NCBI GenBank assembly: GCA_021782795.1
Contig: JAJXUP010000006.1
Span: 1 to 35,760 of the forward strand
Source: Pseudomonadota bacterium
Lineage (GTDB): Bacteria > Pseudomonadota > Gammaproteobacteria > Burkholderiales > Sulfuriferulaceae
DNA length: 35,760 nucleotides
Direction: 5' to 3'
Shown: piece after piece, positions 8,135 through 16,316 of the stretch
How positions within the stretch are numbered: position 1 is the stretch's first letter
Layout of the letters: each line of letters begins with the position of its first letter
Notes under the pieces: generated by a model
Databases searched by the model: none
What the model saw: the letters and a program-made list of their open reading frames with translations, nothing else
What the model was told of the DNA's origin: nothing
Position numbers and translations under genes: made by a program

Positions 8135-8701
8135 TTATTGCTGTTCGGCAGGGGGTACGTAGCTGCCGGGAGGGGGGCCGTAGGTTGCGCCGGGAGGCGG
8201 CGTGTAGCCCGATGAGGGTGGCGGCGGCGGCAGTGAACTTCCCGGCTGCTGCGAGTAGCCGCGCATGACCGATCCATGAACCGGAACCTGGTTGCCTTTG
8301 GCATACATGCACTGGACGTAGGCATTGTCATACTGACGTTGCGTTCCATAGGCCGACTGTTGCGAGGTGCCTGTGCCCACCAGGGTGCCGCCCAGCAGGC
8401 CAATGCCGGCACCGGTGCCGGCGCCTTCGTGGCCGCCCATCGCAGCGCCGGCCAGCGCACCGACAGCTGCGCCGACGGCCGCGCTACCGACCTGGGAGCG
8501 GATTGCGGCATCGTTGGCGGTAGAGCCGCCGACCTGGGCGGAGGCGTATTGCCGGCAAATCATGTCATCCATGCGGAACTGGTCAAAGCTCTTGCCATTG
8601 CCGGGCAATGCCATGACAGACGGCCCGGTCGGTACCGTGGTGCAGGCGGCAAGCAACGTCAGGCAAGACAGCGCTCCCAGTTTGAGCCAGACAGGTTTCA
8701 T
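8135..8701 (-). CDS. Glycine-zipper lipoprotein
   Basis: 188-aa predicted outer-membrane or periplasmic lipoprotein. The ATG at 8701 follows AAAAGGAG with ideal spacing and gives a lipoprotein signal peptide ending in the lipobox LAAC. The longer track ORF from 8815 has no such signal and is rejected as the start. After CRQYASAQVGG comes an Ala/Gly-rich glycine-zipper block (AAVGAAVGALAGAAMGG, then GAGIGLLGGTLVG), which in this family inserts in or packs against membranes. The C-terminus is a Pro/Tyr/Gly-rich tail. It is one of three consecutive exported-protein genes and probably belongs to the envelope-stress class of small lipoproteins. The function is not established. Confidence 0.8.
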   Translation of the reverse strand: MKPVWLKLGALSCLTLLAACTTVPTGPSVMALPGNGKSFDQFRMDDMICRQYASAQVGGSTANDAAIRSQVGSAAVGAAVGALAGAAMGGHEGAGTGAGIGLLGGTLVGTGTSQQSAYGTQRQYDNAYVQCMYAKGNQVPVHGSVMRGYSQQPGSSLPPPPPSSGYTPPPGATYGPPPGSYVPPAEQQ

Positions 8702-8747
8702 TGTGATTCTCCTTTTGTTACGCGGTCGTATGATGCTTAATGGCGAC

Positions 8748-9209
8748 TCAGTTGCCCGGAACCCCCGGAGGTACTGCTGGAACCGCTCGCCACGGCTGCG
8801 GGCAGTTCGACACATACGGGTAAAACGCCTTCGCCGAGTCGCAGTAGTACCAGGTGTTGGCTGGCGCGGTGGCGGGCGCGCTCGTCACCGGTGCGGGCTG
8901 CTGCACCACGACGGTTTGCGGATAGGCCGCCTGCGGATAGCCGTACGGGTAATAGTAGGGATAATAATAGGGATAGTAAGGGTAGGCCAGTGTCGAACCG
9001 ATCACGACTCCGGTCAGCAGACCAGCGCCAATGCCCCAGCCATCGTACCACCCGCCGCCGCGCCAGCCATCATGCCAGGCACCACCGCGCCAGGCGCCAC
9101 CACCGTGCCAGGCCCCGCCTGGATGTCCCCAGGCATGAGCTGAAAGCGGTACGGTGCTGCAGGCCAGAGCGATCAGCAGCGCCGCCGCGCGTGTAAGAAA
9201 GATTTTCAT
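8748..9209 (-). CDS. Exported Gly/Trp/Tyr-rich protein
   Basis: 153-aa secreted protein with a Sec signal peptide (MKIFLTRAAALLIALACS...AHA). The mature region starts with a Gly/Trp/His-rich repeat (GGAWHGGGAWRGGAWHDGW) and one hydrophobic glycine-rich segment (GIGAGLLTGVVIG). A tyrosine repeat (YPYYPYYYPYYYPYGYP) follows. The C-terminal module WYYCDSAKAFYPYVSNCPQPWR contains two Cys that could form a disulfide. This last module recurs in small betaproteobacterial exported proteins of unknown role, as I recall it. AAGGG precedes the ATG. It is 46 nt upstream of the lipoprotein gene on the same strand, so cotranscription is likely. Confidence 0.72.
   Translation of the reverse strand: MKIFLTRAAALLIALACSTVPLSAHAWGHPGGAWHGGGAWRGGAWHDGWRGGGWYDGWGIGAGLLTGVVIGSTLAYPYYPYYYPYYYPYGYPQAAYPQTVVVQQPAPVTSAPATAPANTWYYCDSAKAFYPYVSNCPQPWRAVPAVPPGVPGN
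8940..8990 (-). repeat. Short tandem repeat encoding Tyr/Pro tract
   Basis: Purine-rich units of the type GGGATAATAATA repeat here and encode the PYYPYYYPYYYPYGY tract of the exported protein. Similar degenerate repeats at about 9045-9122 encode its Gly/Trp/His units. Such tracts can change in length by slippage. Confidence 0.5.
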
Positions 9210-9221
9210 GGCGATGCCCTT

Positions 9222-9818
9222 TCATTGCGGTCCGCTGGCAGAAGGCGGCCGGGGAGTGTCCTGCCCGGGGTGCCGGTCCGGGACAACCATCGGGTGACCG
9301 TAATGACGCATCATCATGCCATGGTGGAATTGCGTTGCATGTTCCAGACGCCAGAACAGATCGAAAATCGTTTTTTGCTTGCGGTCGAGCGTGGCATAGA
9401 AATTCGCAGTGTTCCTTTCGGCAGCCTCCACACTGGCCAGCTGTTTCTGCAGTCCGGCGATTTCGTCGCGCAGGTCGTTTTCCTGGTGTTGCATCAGCGC
9501 GGGCGTATCCAGCGCGTCACTGTTGTCCATGCGCTCGGTCCATTGCTGCAGGTTGTGGCACTCGTCTGTTGACTGTTTGCGCACATCGGAGAGTACGGTC
9601 GCAGACCAGGCATTCCAGGCAGCGAGCTGGTCCGCCCGGATGTCGAGTTTCTGTTTCAGGTCGGCCAGGTGGTCGGTCATCAGGCTGGCGCGGTCTTGCG
9701 TGGCGTAGGGGCAGGCTTCGGATGCGCTGGTGTCGGCGTCGGCCAGGGCCGAAGTGGCGGGCAGCAGCACAAGCAGTGTCATCAGGTGGAAAAGTATGCG
9801 TGGTCTGGATGGAATCAT
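9222..9818 (-). CDS. CpxP/Spy-like (LTXXQ) periplasmic protein
   Basis: 198-aa predicted periplasmic protein. The ATG at 9818 follows GGGAGG with 4 nt spacing and yields a signal peptide ending SALA. The track ORF from 9947 adds 43 residues without a signal and is rejected. The mature part is mostly helical. It holds two motifs of the LTXXQ family in degenerate form, LDIRADQLAAWNAW and ATLDRKQKTIFDLFW, separated by a long charged helix (about 110-160). The C-terminus is His/Met-rich (FHHGMMMRHYGH), which could bind metal. In the family, Spy and CpxP act as envelope stress chaperones or modulators of sensor kinases. No two-component genes lie beside it. Confidence 0.65.
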   Translation of the reverse strand: MIPSRPRILFHLMTLLVLLPATSALADADTSASEACPYATQDRASLMTDHLADLKQKLDIRADQLAAWNAWSATVLSDVRKQSTDECHNLQQWTERMDNSDALDTPALMQHQENDLRDEIAGLQKQLASVEAAERNTANFYATLDRKQKTIFDLFWRLEHATQFHHGMMMRHYGHPMVVPDRHPGQDTPRPPSASGPQ

Positions 9819-10004
9819 GACGCCTCCCGTCGGGTCATTCGCACCGTTTCTTCGTTGTTGAATCCGGAGCAGCAGCGTGTCGGTCATACCGCAGGCAGGG
9901 GGTGCGAAACCGCGCCGGCAGTTGTCGCTGCGCAGTCGCCTGGCCATACGGGGGAGACTGCCAAACGCAGCAAAAGTTCCTTGTCATGCACCATCATACG
10001 CCGC

Positions 10005-11273
10005 TCAGTGCGGGTTTTTCTGCCCATCGGCGGTAAAATAATAGGTGACGTGGGTGCGTGGGTTGAGATACTCGCGTACCGCCGCCGGCAACCTGGCGAG
10101 GCGCAAACCTTTTTCGATTTTCAGTTCCGATTCCGTTCCAAGATTGATGACCAGGGCTTCGTCACGTGGCACCGCAGGGTCATAGACCAGGATTTCCGGC
10201 CGCAATGGGTCGGCGGGGTTGATGGACAGCACGAGTCCGGGCATGGCGTTGTTGAGCTGAACGATGCTGCCGGGCGGGTAGACACCCATTAGCCGGATGA
10301 AGGTGCTGAGCATGTCAGCGTCGAACTGCGTGCGCCGCTGGGCGAACATGCGCGCCAGGGCTTCGGCTGGTGTGCTGGCCTCGGTGATCTGCAGCGGATT
10401 GCACAGGTTGTCATACGTGTTGGCGATGACCAGCGCCCGTGCCAGTGGGGAGATCTGGCCGTTGGACAGCCGGTTCGGATAACCGCTGCCGTCCAGATGT
10501 TCATGATGCTGGGCAATGGCGGTCAGCGCATCTTCGGAGACGCCGATTTTGCGCGCGAATGCCGCCCCGATGACGCAGTGCTGCTCGAGCAGATGCTGTT
10601 CGGGTCGGGTCAGTGGTTCGGTTTTGGCCAGAATTTTGTGCGGCACCTCGCTCTTGCCGATGTCATGCAGCATGGCTGCGATGCCGAGTTGCTGCATGTC
10701 GTCGGCGCCAAGTCCGACAGCGCGACCCAGCATCAGTGACAGTACGGTGACGTTGAGTGAGTGGAAATAGACGTCGTCACCAAGTTTGTTGCCCATGGCG
10801 TGGATCAGCAGGTCGCCATCGCTGAGGATGCTGCCGACCATGCGTTCGACCAGATCGACGGTTGCCTGCAAGGTTTCTTGCGGGCGGGTGTGCAGGTTGC
10901 GGGAAATGTTGCGCACGGTGTCGGCGGTACGCATGAATTCGTATTCTGCGCGGGCGATGCGGTTGCGGATTTCGCGCAGTCGTTCCACACGGGCCAGTCG
11001 CGCGACATGCTGTGCCTGCGCTTCCGGGTCGGGTGCTGGTTCGGGGGCGGGCGCCACTCTGGCCGGTGCGCTGGCGTGCAGCGGTTCAGCGTCGCTGCGC
11101 GCCGGATCGTAGCTGATGCGGGTCAGCCCCATGCGACGCAATGTATCGATCTGGTCCTGGTTTCTGATCTTGAAGTGACTGAACAGGAACGGGTGTTTCA
11201 TCCAGTCCAGGTCAAGATGGACGTACAGCCCGATACTGAGCTGGTCGGGCGAAATGTGCGGATAGTCGGGCAT
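10005..11273 (-). CDS. DUF3391 / HD-GYP domain cyclic-di-GMP phosphodiesterase
   Basis: Predicted c-di-GMP hydrolase of 422 aa. An N-terminal DUF3391 domain (about 1-130, interrupted by an Ala/Pro linker near 65-85) precedes the HD-GYP domain. Key residues are visible: His172 in YFHSLNV, His204-Asp205 in LHDIGK, and HHEHLDGSGYP at 257-267, so the metal centre and GYP motif look intact. There is no transmembrane segment or receiver domain, so it is cytoplasmic and the input is unknown. It probably lowers c-di-GMP, favouring motility over biofilm. It stands alone. Roughly 185 nt downstream and 100 nt upstream hold no gene I can support. Confidence 0.93.
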   Translation of the reverse strand: MPDYPHISPDQLSIGLYVHLDLDWMKHPFLFSHFKIRNQDQIDTLRRMGLTRISYDPARSDAEPLHASAPARVAPAPEPAPDPEAQAQHVARLARVERLREIRNRIARAEYEFMRTADTVRNISRNLHTRPQETLQATVDLVERMVGSILSDGDLLIHAMGNKLGDDVYFHSLNVTVLSLMLGRAVGLGADDMQQLGIAAMLHDIGKSEVPHKILAKTEPLTRPEQHLLEQHCVIGAAFARKIGVSEDALTAIAQHHEHLDGSGYPNRLSNGQISPLARALVIANTYDNLCNPLQITEASTPAEALARMFAQRRTQFDADMLSTFIRLMGVYPPGSIVQLNNAMPGLVLSINPADPLRPEILVYDPAVPRDEALVINLGTESELKIEKGLRLARLPAAVREYLNPRTHVTYYFTADGQKNPH

Positions 11274-11372
11274 GGCTGACAGGATAAGGCGGAACCGGGC
11301 AACAGAATGACTGCATGATCACTTATTACCATGTTTGCCAGATCCTTACAAGCGGTTTGTGTCAGCATGAGT

Positions 11373-12242
11373 TCAGGTTTTGCGCCACATGCTGAGCATG
11401 ACCGAGCCGATCACCAGCGCTCCGCCACCGAGCTGGATCAGATTGGGCAGCTGACCCAAGAGGCTGGCCGTGAGCATGGCAAATACCGGAACCAGGTTGA
11501 GGAACAGCGCAGTGCGAGCCGCACCCAGTTCGGCGATGCTGCGGTTCCACAACATGTAGGCGACAACGGTGCCTGCGGTGACCATGAGCGCCAGCGCCAG
11601 GCCGCCTTGCCAGCCAGGCAGCGTGAGCGGCTGGCCGCTGTAGAACGCGGCGCACAGCAGCATGAGGGTGCCGGTGCCCATCAGCAGCGTGGTGTTGATG
11701 AGTGTCGATTCGCGTGGCAGGCGGCGGGTGAGCAGGTTATAGCCTGCCCAGGCCAGGTTGGCGCCCAGCATCAGCCAGTCGCCGCGCACGATGTCCAGTT
11801 GCAGCAACCGGGCCGGGTGGCCGTCAGTGATGACCAGGATGACGCCGGAGAGCGCCAGGGGAATTGAGAACAGCCAGATGGTTGATGGGCGCTCGCCGAG
11901 CAGGAGCGCTGCCAGCAGGGTGGTCAGGAGTGGATTGGTGGCCATGACCAGTGCTGCATTGGTCGAAGACGTCGTTTGCAGCGCGGTGAAGAACAGCAGG
12001 TTGAAGCCGCCGATGCCGAGGGCGCCGGCGAGCAGGTAGACAGGCAGATGCCTGCTTGCCATGGCGAACATGGCGCGCATGTGCCGGAAAGACCACAACA
12101 GCATGATCAGTGTACCAAAACCGAACCGCAGCGAGGCGGCCCACAGCGGAGGGAGGTCATGCAGGATCGGGCCGGCCAGTACAAAATTGGCGCCCCAGAA
12201 CACGGTGGCCAGCAGGGTGCTGAGATATACTCTCGGTATCAT
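11373..12242 (-). CDS. EamA/DMT-family transporter
   Basis: 289-aa inner-membrane protein with about ten hydrophobic helices arranged as two EamA repeats. The first begins LLATVFWGANFVLAGPIL. The second begins WLMLGANLAWAGYNLLTRR, where the charged turn marks the repeat boundary. A Glu-Arg pair (LLGERPS) follows helix 4, as is usual. Members export amino acids, nucleosides or other metabolites, and the substrate cannot be read from sequence. The ATG at 12242 has only a weak GGAC upstream. The gene is divergent from a LysR regulator 95 nt away, a common regulator-target arrangement. Confidence 0.88.
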   Translation of the reverse strand: MIPRVYLSTLLATVFWGANFVLAGPILHDLPPLWAASLRFGFGTLIMLLWSFRHMRAMFAMASRHLPVYLLAGALGIGGFNLLFFTALQTTSSTNAALVMATNPLLTTLLAALLLGERPSTIWLFSIPLALSGVILVITDGHPARLLQLDIVRGDWLMLGANLAWAGYNLLTRRLPRESTLINTTLLMGTGTLMLLCAAFYSGQPLTLPGWQGGLALALMVTAGTVVAYMLWNRSIAELGAARTALFLNLVPVFAMLTASLLGQLPNLIQLGGGALVIGSVMLSMWRKT

Positions 12243-12337
12243 CGGTCGTCAGTCCGGTATACAAGGAGTCAGCAGTCTAGTGGGTATGCGGTCATGGGGC
12301 AAACCAGTCTTTCTGAATGCCGGAGCAAGAAAATCTG
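12243..12337. promoter_or_regulatory. Divergent control region, EamA transporter / LysR regulator
   Basis: The 95 nt between the two start codons must hold both promoters. A GGTATAC element (GTATAC palindrome at 12257-12262) supplies a possible -10 on the transporter strand (TATACC). I could not define a convincing T-N11-A LysR box. Self-repression by the regulator and control of the transporter are inferred from the layout only. Confidence 0.35.
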
Positions 12338-13231
12338 ATGGTACGTAGCCTGCCTTCGCTCAATGCGTTGCGTGCGTTCGAAGCGGTTGCCCGCCTGGGG
12401 TCGATTGCGCGCGCGGCAGACGAACTGCACGTGACGCCTGCTGCCGTGAGCCAGTTGGTCCGGCAGCTCGAGGACTACCTGGGGGTGAGTCTGATGCAGC
12501 GCGGCCGCAGGCTGGTGTTGAGCGAGCAGGCGCGAGCCGCGCTCCCCTGGCTGAGCCGGGGGTTTGATCACATGCATCTGGCGGTCGAACACATGCGTCC
12601 GCGACGGGAGGATAGTACGCTGGTGGTGACCGTGCCGCCGGAGTTTGCCGCGCGCTGGCTGGTGCAGCGACTGGAAGATTTCAGCCGCCAGTTCCCCGAA
12701 ATAGAACTGCGTGTGCAGCCGACCCGCCGGCTGGTCGATTTCACCAGCGAGTCGGTCGATGTTGCGATCCGTTTCGGCAGCGGCGAATTTCCCGGCCTGT
12801 TTAGCGAATTGCTGATGCCGGAATCGATCGTGCTGGTGGCCACCCCGGAGCTGGCTGCCACGATTGGCGCACCGGCGGATCTGCCCGGCTGCACGCTGCT
12901 GTACGATGATGCCGAGACCTGGGATCCGTTGTTTCCCGACTGGCAGCAATGGCTGGCCGCGCAGGGTGTTTCTGCCGGGGAGATGCTGCGCATTCGTCAT
13001 CTCGGTACGGTCGGGCTGGTGATTCAGGCCGCCACCAGCGGGCTGGGTGTGGCACTGATGTGGCGCACGCTGGTGCTGGACGAATTGCGTCGCGGCAGTC
13101 TGGTGCAGCTGTTTGGTCTGGAGATGCCGAGCGGTCGGGCCTACCATCTGGTCGTGCCCGAGCCGCGTCTTGCACTGGCCAAAGTCGGCGCGTTCAGGCG
13201 TTGGTTGCGGACGCAGTCGGATGGCGGTTGA
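12338..13231 (+). CDS. LysR-family regulator, GcvA-like
   Basis: DNA-binding regulator of about 297 aa. An N-terminal winged helix-turn-helix (SLNALRAFEAVARLGSIARAADELHVTPAAVSQLVRQLE) is followed by a linker helix and a periplasmic-binding-protein-like effector domain. SLNALRAFEA and FTSESVDVAIRFGSG are typical of the GcvA/AmpR branch. The track start at 12317 has no ribosome site. The ATG at 12338 gives MVRSLPSLNALRAF, matching the usual distance to the HTH, and has GGAG 12 nt upstream. It is divergent from the EamA transporter gene and probably controls it. The effector is unknown. Confidence 0.9.
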   Translation: MVRSLPSLNALRAFEAVARLGSIARAADELHVTPAAVSQLVRQLEDYLGVSLMQRGRRLVLSEQARAALPWLSRGFDHMHLAVEHMRPRREDSTLVVTVPPEFAARWLVQRLEDFSRQFPEIELRVQPTRRLVDFTSESVDVAIRFGSGEFPGLFSELLMPESIVLVATPELAATIGAPADLPGCTLLYDDAETWDPLFPDWQQWLAAQGVSAGEMLRIRHLGTVGLVIQAATSGLGVALMWRTLVLDELRRGSLVQLFGLEMPSGRAYHLVVPEPRLALAKVGAFRRWLRTQSDGG

Positions 13232-13257
13232 CGTGACAGGGTACGGCTGATTACAAT
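13228..13257 (+). promoter_or_regulatory. Sigma70-type promoter for grxD
   Basis: TTGACG (13228-13233) and TACAAT (13252-13257) are separated by 18 bp. The -35 overlaps the last codons of the LysR gene, and the predicted start of transcription near 13264 leaves a 35-nt leader to the grxD ATG. This is the best-matching promoter I found in the window. Confidence 0.7.
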
Positions 13258-13299
13258 ACCCGATGGTTTTTGTCGAATATTTTTGTTTTTGGAGCGGTC

Positions 13300-13611
13300 A
13301 TGAGCATACAGGACACCATTCGCGAGCAGGTTACCAGTCACAAGGTCGTACTGTACATGAAGGGTACACCACAGTTTCCGCAATGCGGTTTTTCCGCCAA
13401 TGCCATCCAGCTGCTCAAGGCGGCGGGCGTGAAGGATCTGTTTACTGTCAACGTGCTGATGGAACCCGAAATTCGCCAGGGTATCAAGGAATATGCCAAC
13501 TGGCCGACCATTCCACAGCTGTACGTCAACGGCGAGTTCGTCGGTGGCTCGGATATCATGAAGGAAATGTTCGAAAGCGGCGAGCTGCAATCCATGGTCG
13601 CCGCTGCCTGA
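13300..13611 (+). CDS. grxD: Monothiol glutaredoxin (Grx4 family)
   Basis: 103-aa glutaredoxin that binds a glutathione-ligated [2Fe-2S] cluster and passes clusters to targets in the cytoplasm. The active-site CGFS is at residues 29-32 and the glutathione-binding WPTIPQLYVNGEFVGGSDI follows near 70-85. The cis-Pro and GG.D motifs are intact. The ATG at 13300 has GGAG 5 nt upstream. The track start (13270) would add 10 residues that the family does not have. The gene has its own promoter and converges on cphA. Confidence 0.96.
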   Translation: MSIQDTIREQVTSHKVVLYMKGTPQFPQCGFSANAIQLLKAAGVKDLFTVNVLMEPEIRQGIKEYANWPTIPQLYVNGEFVGGSDIMKEMFESGELQSMVAAA

Positions 13612-13625
13612 GCCTGGACGTGCGA

Positions 13626-13652
13626 CGTCCGTCCGTATCTGTCTGACGGACG
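13626..13652. terminator. Hairpin between convergent grxD and cphA
   Basis: CGTCCGTC and GACGGACG form a perfect 8-bp stem with an 11-nt loop, 14 nt after the grxD stop codon. There is no T-run on either side. It may help end transcripts from both directions. The rest of the 104-nt gap shows nothing else clear. Confidence 0.4.
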
Positions 13653-13715
13653 CGGGGTCGTGCGCGGCCTGTCAGGCGGATCGGTGCGGAGACCGTCCAC
13701 GCCTGGTCAGGACGT

Positions 13716-16310
13716 CTACGCCGCCGGGCTGGCCGTTTCGGCCTGTTGCGCGACCCGGGCGGCGATGTGCGCCAGCGCCTCGTCCACCTGATCGATCAGG
13801 ATCAGGCACAGATCGCCGGGTTCAAGTCCGGCAAGTGCCAGATCGATGGCGTTGAATTCCCCCTGTATTTCATCGATCTGCCGGGTCCGCTGCGCGCCGG
13901 TCAGGCCCTCGCGCAGCAGTCCAAGCACCTCGCCGTCGGCGCGACCGCGTTGACACTGGTCTTCATACAGAATCACCCGGTCGAAGGCGGCGCCGAGAAT
14001 CGCGGTCTGCTGGCGCAGGTCTTCGTCGCGCCGGTCACCCGCGCCGCTGATGACCACGCTGCGGCGTTTGGCTGGCAACGCGGAGATCGCATCGACCAGT
14101 GCCAGGATGGCGTCCGGATTGTGCCCATAGTCGGCGATCAGCGTTGCATCGCGATATTCGAACAGGTTGAAGCGGCCCGGCGCCGTCGCGGCATCGTTGA
14201 TGAAGCTCGCCAGTCCGCGCTCGATGGTGCCGTGGTCGAGCCCGAGCGCCCAGGCGGCACCGATCGCGGCCATGACATTTTCGACCTGGAACGGAATGCT
14301 GCCATTGCGCGTGAGCGGAATGTTATCGAGTGCAAAGCGCAGCACCCGTCGTCCCTTGCGGGCGACCAGATCGCCGCCGTCGCGGTAAATCACTCCATGG
14401 CCCTGTGCCGAGTGGGTGACGACAAGCGGATGCAACCTGTCCTGGGCGAAGAAAATGACCTTGCCGGGGCAGGCCGTGGCCATCTTGGCCACCATCGGAT
14501 CAGCGGCATTGAGTACCGCTGTGCCGCTGGCAGCGACATTTTCCACGATGACGCGCTTGACGACCGCCAGTTCGTCGATGGTGTGGATGTAGTTGAGCCC
14601 GAGGTGGTCGCCGATGCCAATGTTGGTGACGATGGCGACATCGCACTGGTCGAACGCCAGCCCTTCGCGCAGGATGCCACCGCGTGCGGTTTCCAGCACG
14701 GCGGCTTCGACCTGCGGGTGGGCAAGCACATTGCGGGCGCTCTTCGGACCACTGCAGTCACCGGTGTCGATGCGGCGATCGTCGATGTAGACACCATCGG
14801 AATTGGTCATGCCGGTGCGCCAGCCATTATGACGCAGCAGATGGGCGGTGAGTCTGACGGTGGTGGTCTTGCCGTTGGTGCCTGCTACGGCGACCAGCGG
14901 GATGCGCCCGGTGCGTCCGGGTGGGAACAGCATGTCGATGATGGCGACGCCGACGTCACGGGGCTTGCCGAACGACGGCGCCAGGTGCATGCGCAGGCCG
15001 GGCGCGGCATTGACTTCGACGATACCGCCGCCTTGCATTTCCAGGGGAAGGTGTACGCTGTTGCACAGGATGTCGACGCCGCAGATGTCGAGTCCGACCA
15101 TGCGCGCGGCATCGACAGCCCGTGCAGCCAGCGCCGGATGGACATCATCCGTGACATCGGTGGCTGAGCCGCCCGTGCTCAGGTTAGCGTTGTTGCGCAG
15201 CAGCACCAGCGCACCTTTGGCGGGCACGCTTTCCGGGGTGTAGCCCTGTTTGGACAAGGTGGCCAGCGCAATTTCGTCGAGGCGGATCTTGCTCAGTGAC
15301 GTGGCGTGGCCTTCGCTGCGCCGGCTGTCACGGTTCACTTCTTCCACCAGCCCGGCGATGCTGGTTTCGCCGTCACCATATACGTGTGGCGGATCGCGCC
15401 GCGCGGCGGCAACCAGTCTGTCACCGACCACCAGCAGTCGGAAATCGTGGCCGGTGATATAACGTTCGACCAGAACCGGCGTGCCGACCCGGGCTGCGGC
15501 GTGCCATGCGGCCATGATCTGCTCGCGTGATTCGAGGTTGACGGCGACGCCGCGACCCTGGTTGCCATATTGCGGCTTGACCGCTACTGCGCTGCCTATT
15601 TCCTGCGCGGCGCGCCAGGCATCTTCGGCATCATGCACGGGTCGGCCGACGGGGACTGGAACGCCGATAGCGTGCAGCAGACGCTTGGTCAGTTCCTTGT
15701 CCTGGGCGATGGCTTCGGCAACCGCGCTGGTCTGGTCGGTCTCGGCGGCCAGAATGCGGCGGCTGTGACTGCCCCAGCCAAATTGCACCATGCTGCCTTC
15801 GGTGAGGCGCCGCCAGGGGATGCCACGACGTATGGCTGCATCGACGATCGCACCCGTACTTGGGCCAAGCCGGATGTCTTCGTCAATCGTGCGCAGTTCG
15901 GCCAGCGCTGCTACGGCGTCGAAGGCCGTGTCGGCTGCTGCTGCGTGGCACAGTTCGAGCGCCAGTTCGAGTGCACGGCGGCCGACAGCTTCTTCACTGT
16001 AGGCGAACACCACCTGATAGACGCCGCTGTCGAGCGTGGCCGTGGTGCGGCTGAAGGTCACCGGACAACCGGCAAATGCCTGCAGCGAAAGCGCGGCCAC
16101 TTCAAGGGCATGCGCCATGGGGATATGGTGACTGCCGCCTTGCGGTTGCAGTGAAGGCATCTGCGGAAAGCGCGCGCGCAGCGCCGGCTCGAAACCGGGA
16201 AGTCGCGTCAGGTCGGTTTCTGTCTCGTCGCAATGAATGACGGTTTCGATGGATGTGTGCCGGCTCCACAGGTTGGGGCCGCGCAACGCACGGATGCGGG
16301 AAACATGCAT
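13716..16310 (-). CDS. cphA: Cyanophycin synthetase CphA
   Basis: Non-ribosomal polymerase (864 aa) that builds multi-L-arginyl-poly-L-aspartate, a nitrogen/carbon store laid down as granules. Domain order is N-domain (about 1-160), ATP-grasp domain (about 165-470; VAVKPQYGNQGRG, LVERYITGHDFRLLVVG, IVEVNAAPGLRMHL), which in the family adds Asp to the backbone, and a Mur-ligase-like domain (about 475-864), which adds Arg. The Mur P-loop GTNGKTT is at 477-483 and IGIGDHLG near 565 is intact, so both ATP sites look active. The N-domain, which in some CphA enzymes carries a hydrolytic HxxEH site, here reads HALEV (67-71), so that third site is probably dead. The start overlaps no gene; AAGGAT lies in the end of the upstream cphA' gene, 6 nt away. 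Confidence 0.96.
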   Translation of the reverse strand: MHVSRIRALRGPNLWSRHTSIETVIHCDETETDLTRLPGFEPALRARFPQMPSLQPQGGSHHIPMAHALEVAALSLQAFAGCPVTFSRTTATLDSGVYQVVFAYSEEAVGRRALELALELCHAAAADTAFDAVAALAELRTIDEDIRLGPSTGAIVDAAIRRGIPWRRLTEGSMVQFGWGSHSRRILAAETDQTSAVAEAIAQDKELTKRLLHAIGVPVPVGRPVHDAEDAWRAAQEIGSAVAVKPQYGNQGRGVAVNLESREQIMAAWHAAARVGTPVLVERYITGHDFRLLVVGDRLVAAARRDPPHVYGDGETSIAGLVEEVNRDSRRSEGHATSLSKIRLDEIALATLSKQGYTPESVPAKGALVLLRNNANLSTGGSATDVTDDVHPALAARAVDAARMVGLDICGVDILCNSVHLPLEMQGGGIVEVNAAPGLRMHLAPSFGKPRDVGVAIIDMLFPPGRTGRIPLVAVAGTNGKTTTVRLTAHLLRHNGWRTGMTNSDGVYIDDRRIDTGDCSGPKSARNVLAHPQVEAAVLETARGGILREGLAFDQCDVAIVTNIGIGDHLGLNYIHTIDELAVVKRVIVENVAASGTAVLNAADPMVAKMATACPGKVIFFAQDRLHPLVVTHSAQGHGVIYRDGGDLVARKGRRVLRFALDNIPLTRNGSIPFQVENVMAAIGAAWALGLDHGTIERGLASFINDAATAPGRFNLFEYRDATLIADYGHNPDAILALVDAISALPAKRRSVVISGAGDRRDEDLRQQTAILGAAFDRVILYEDQCQRGRADGEVLGLLREGLTGAQRTRQIDEIQGEFNAIDLALAGLEPGDLCLILIDQVDEALAHIAARVAQQAETASPAA

Positions 16311-16316
16311 GTCGGA

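Noticed and set aside
13746-15167. 473-aa plus-strand ORF opposite cphA
   Set aside because: Antisense shadow of the cyanophycin synthetase; no motif or ribosome site supports it.
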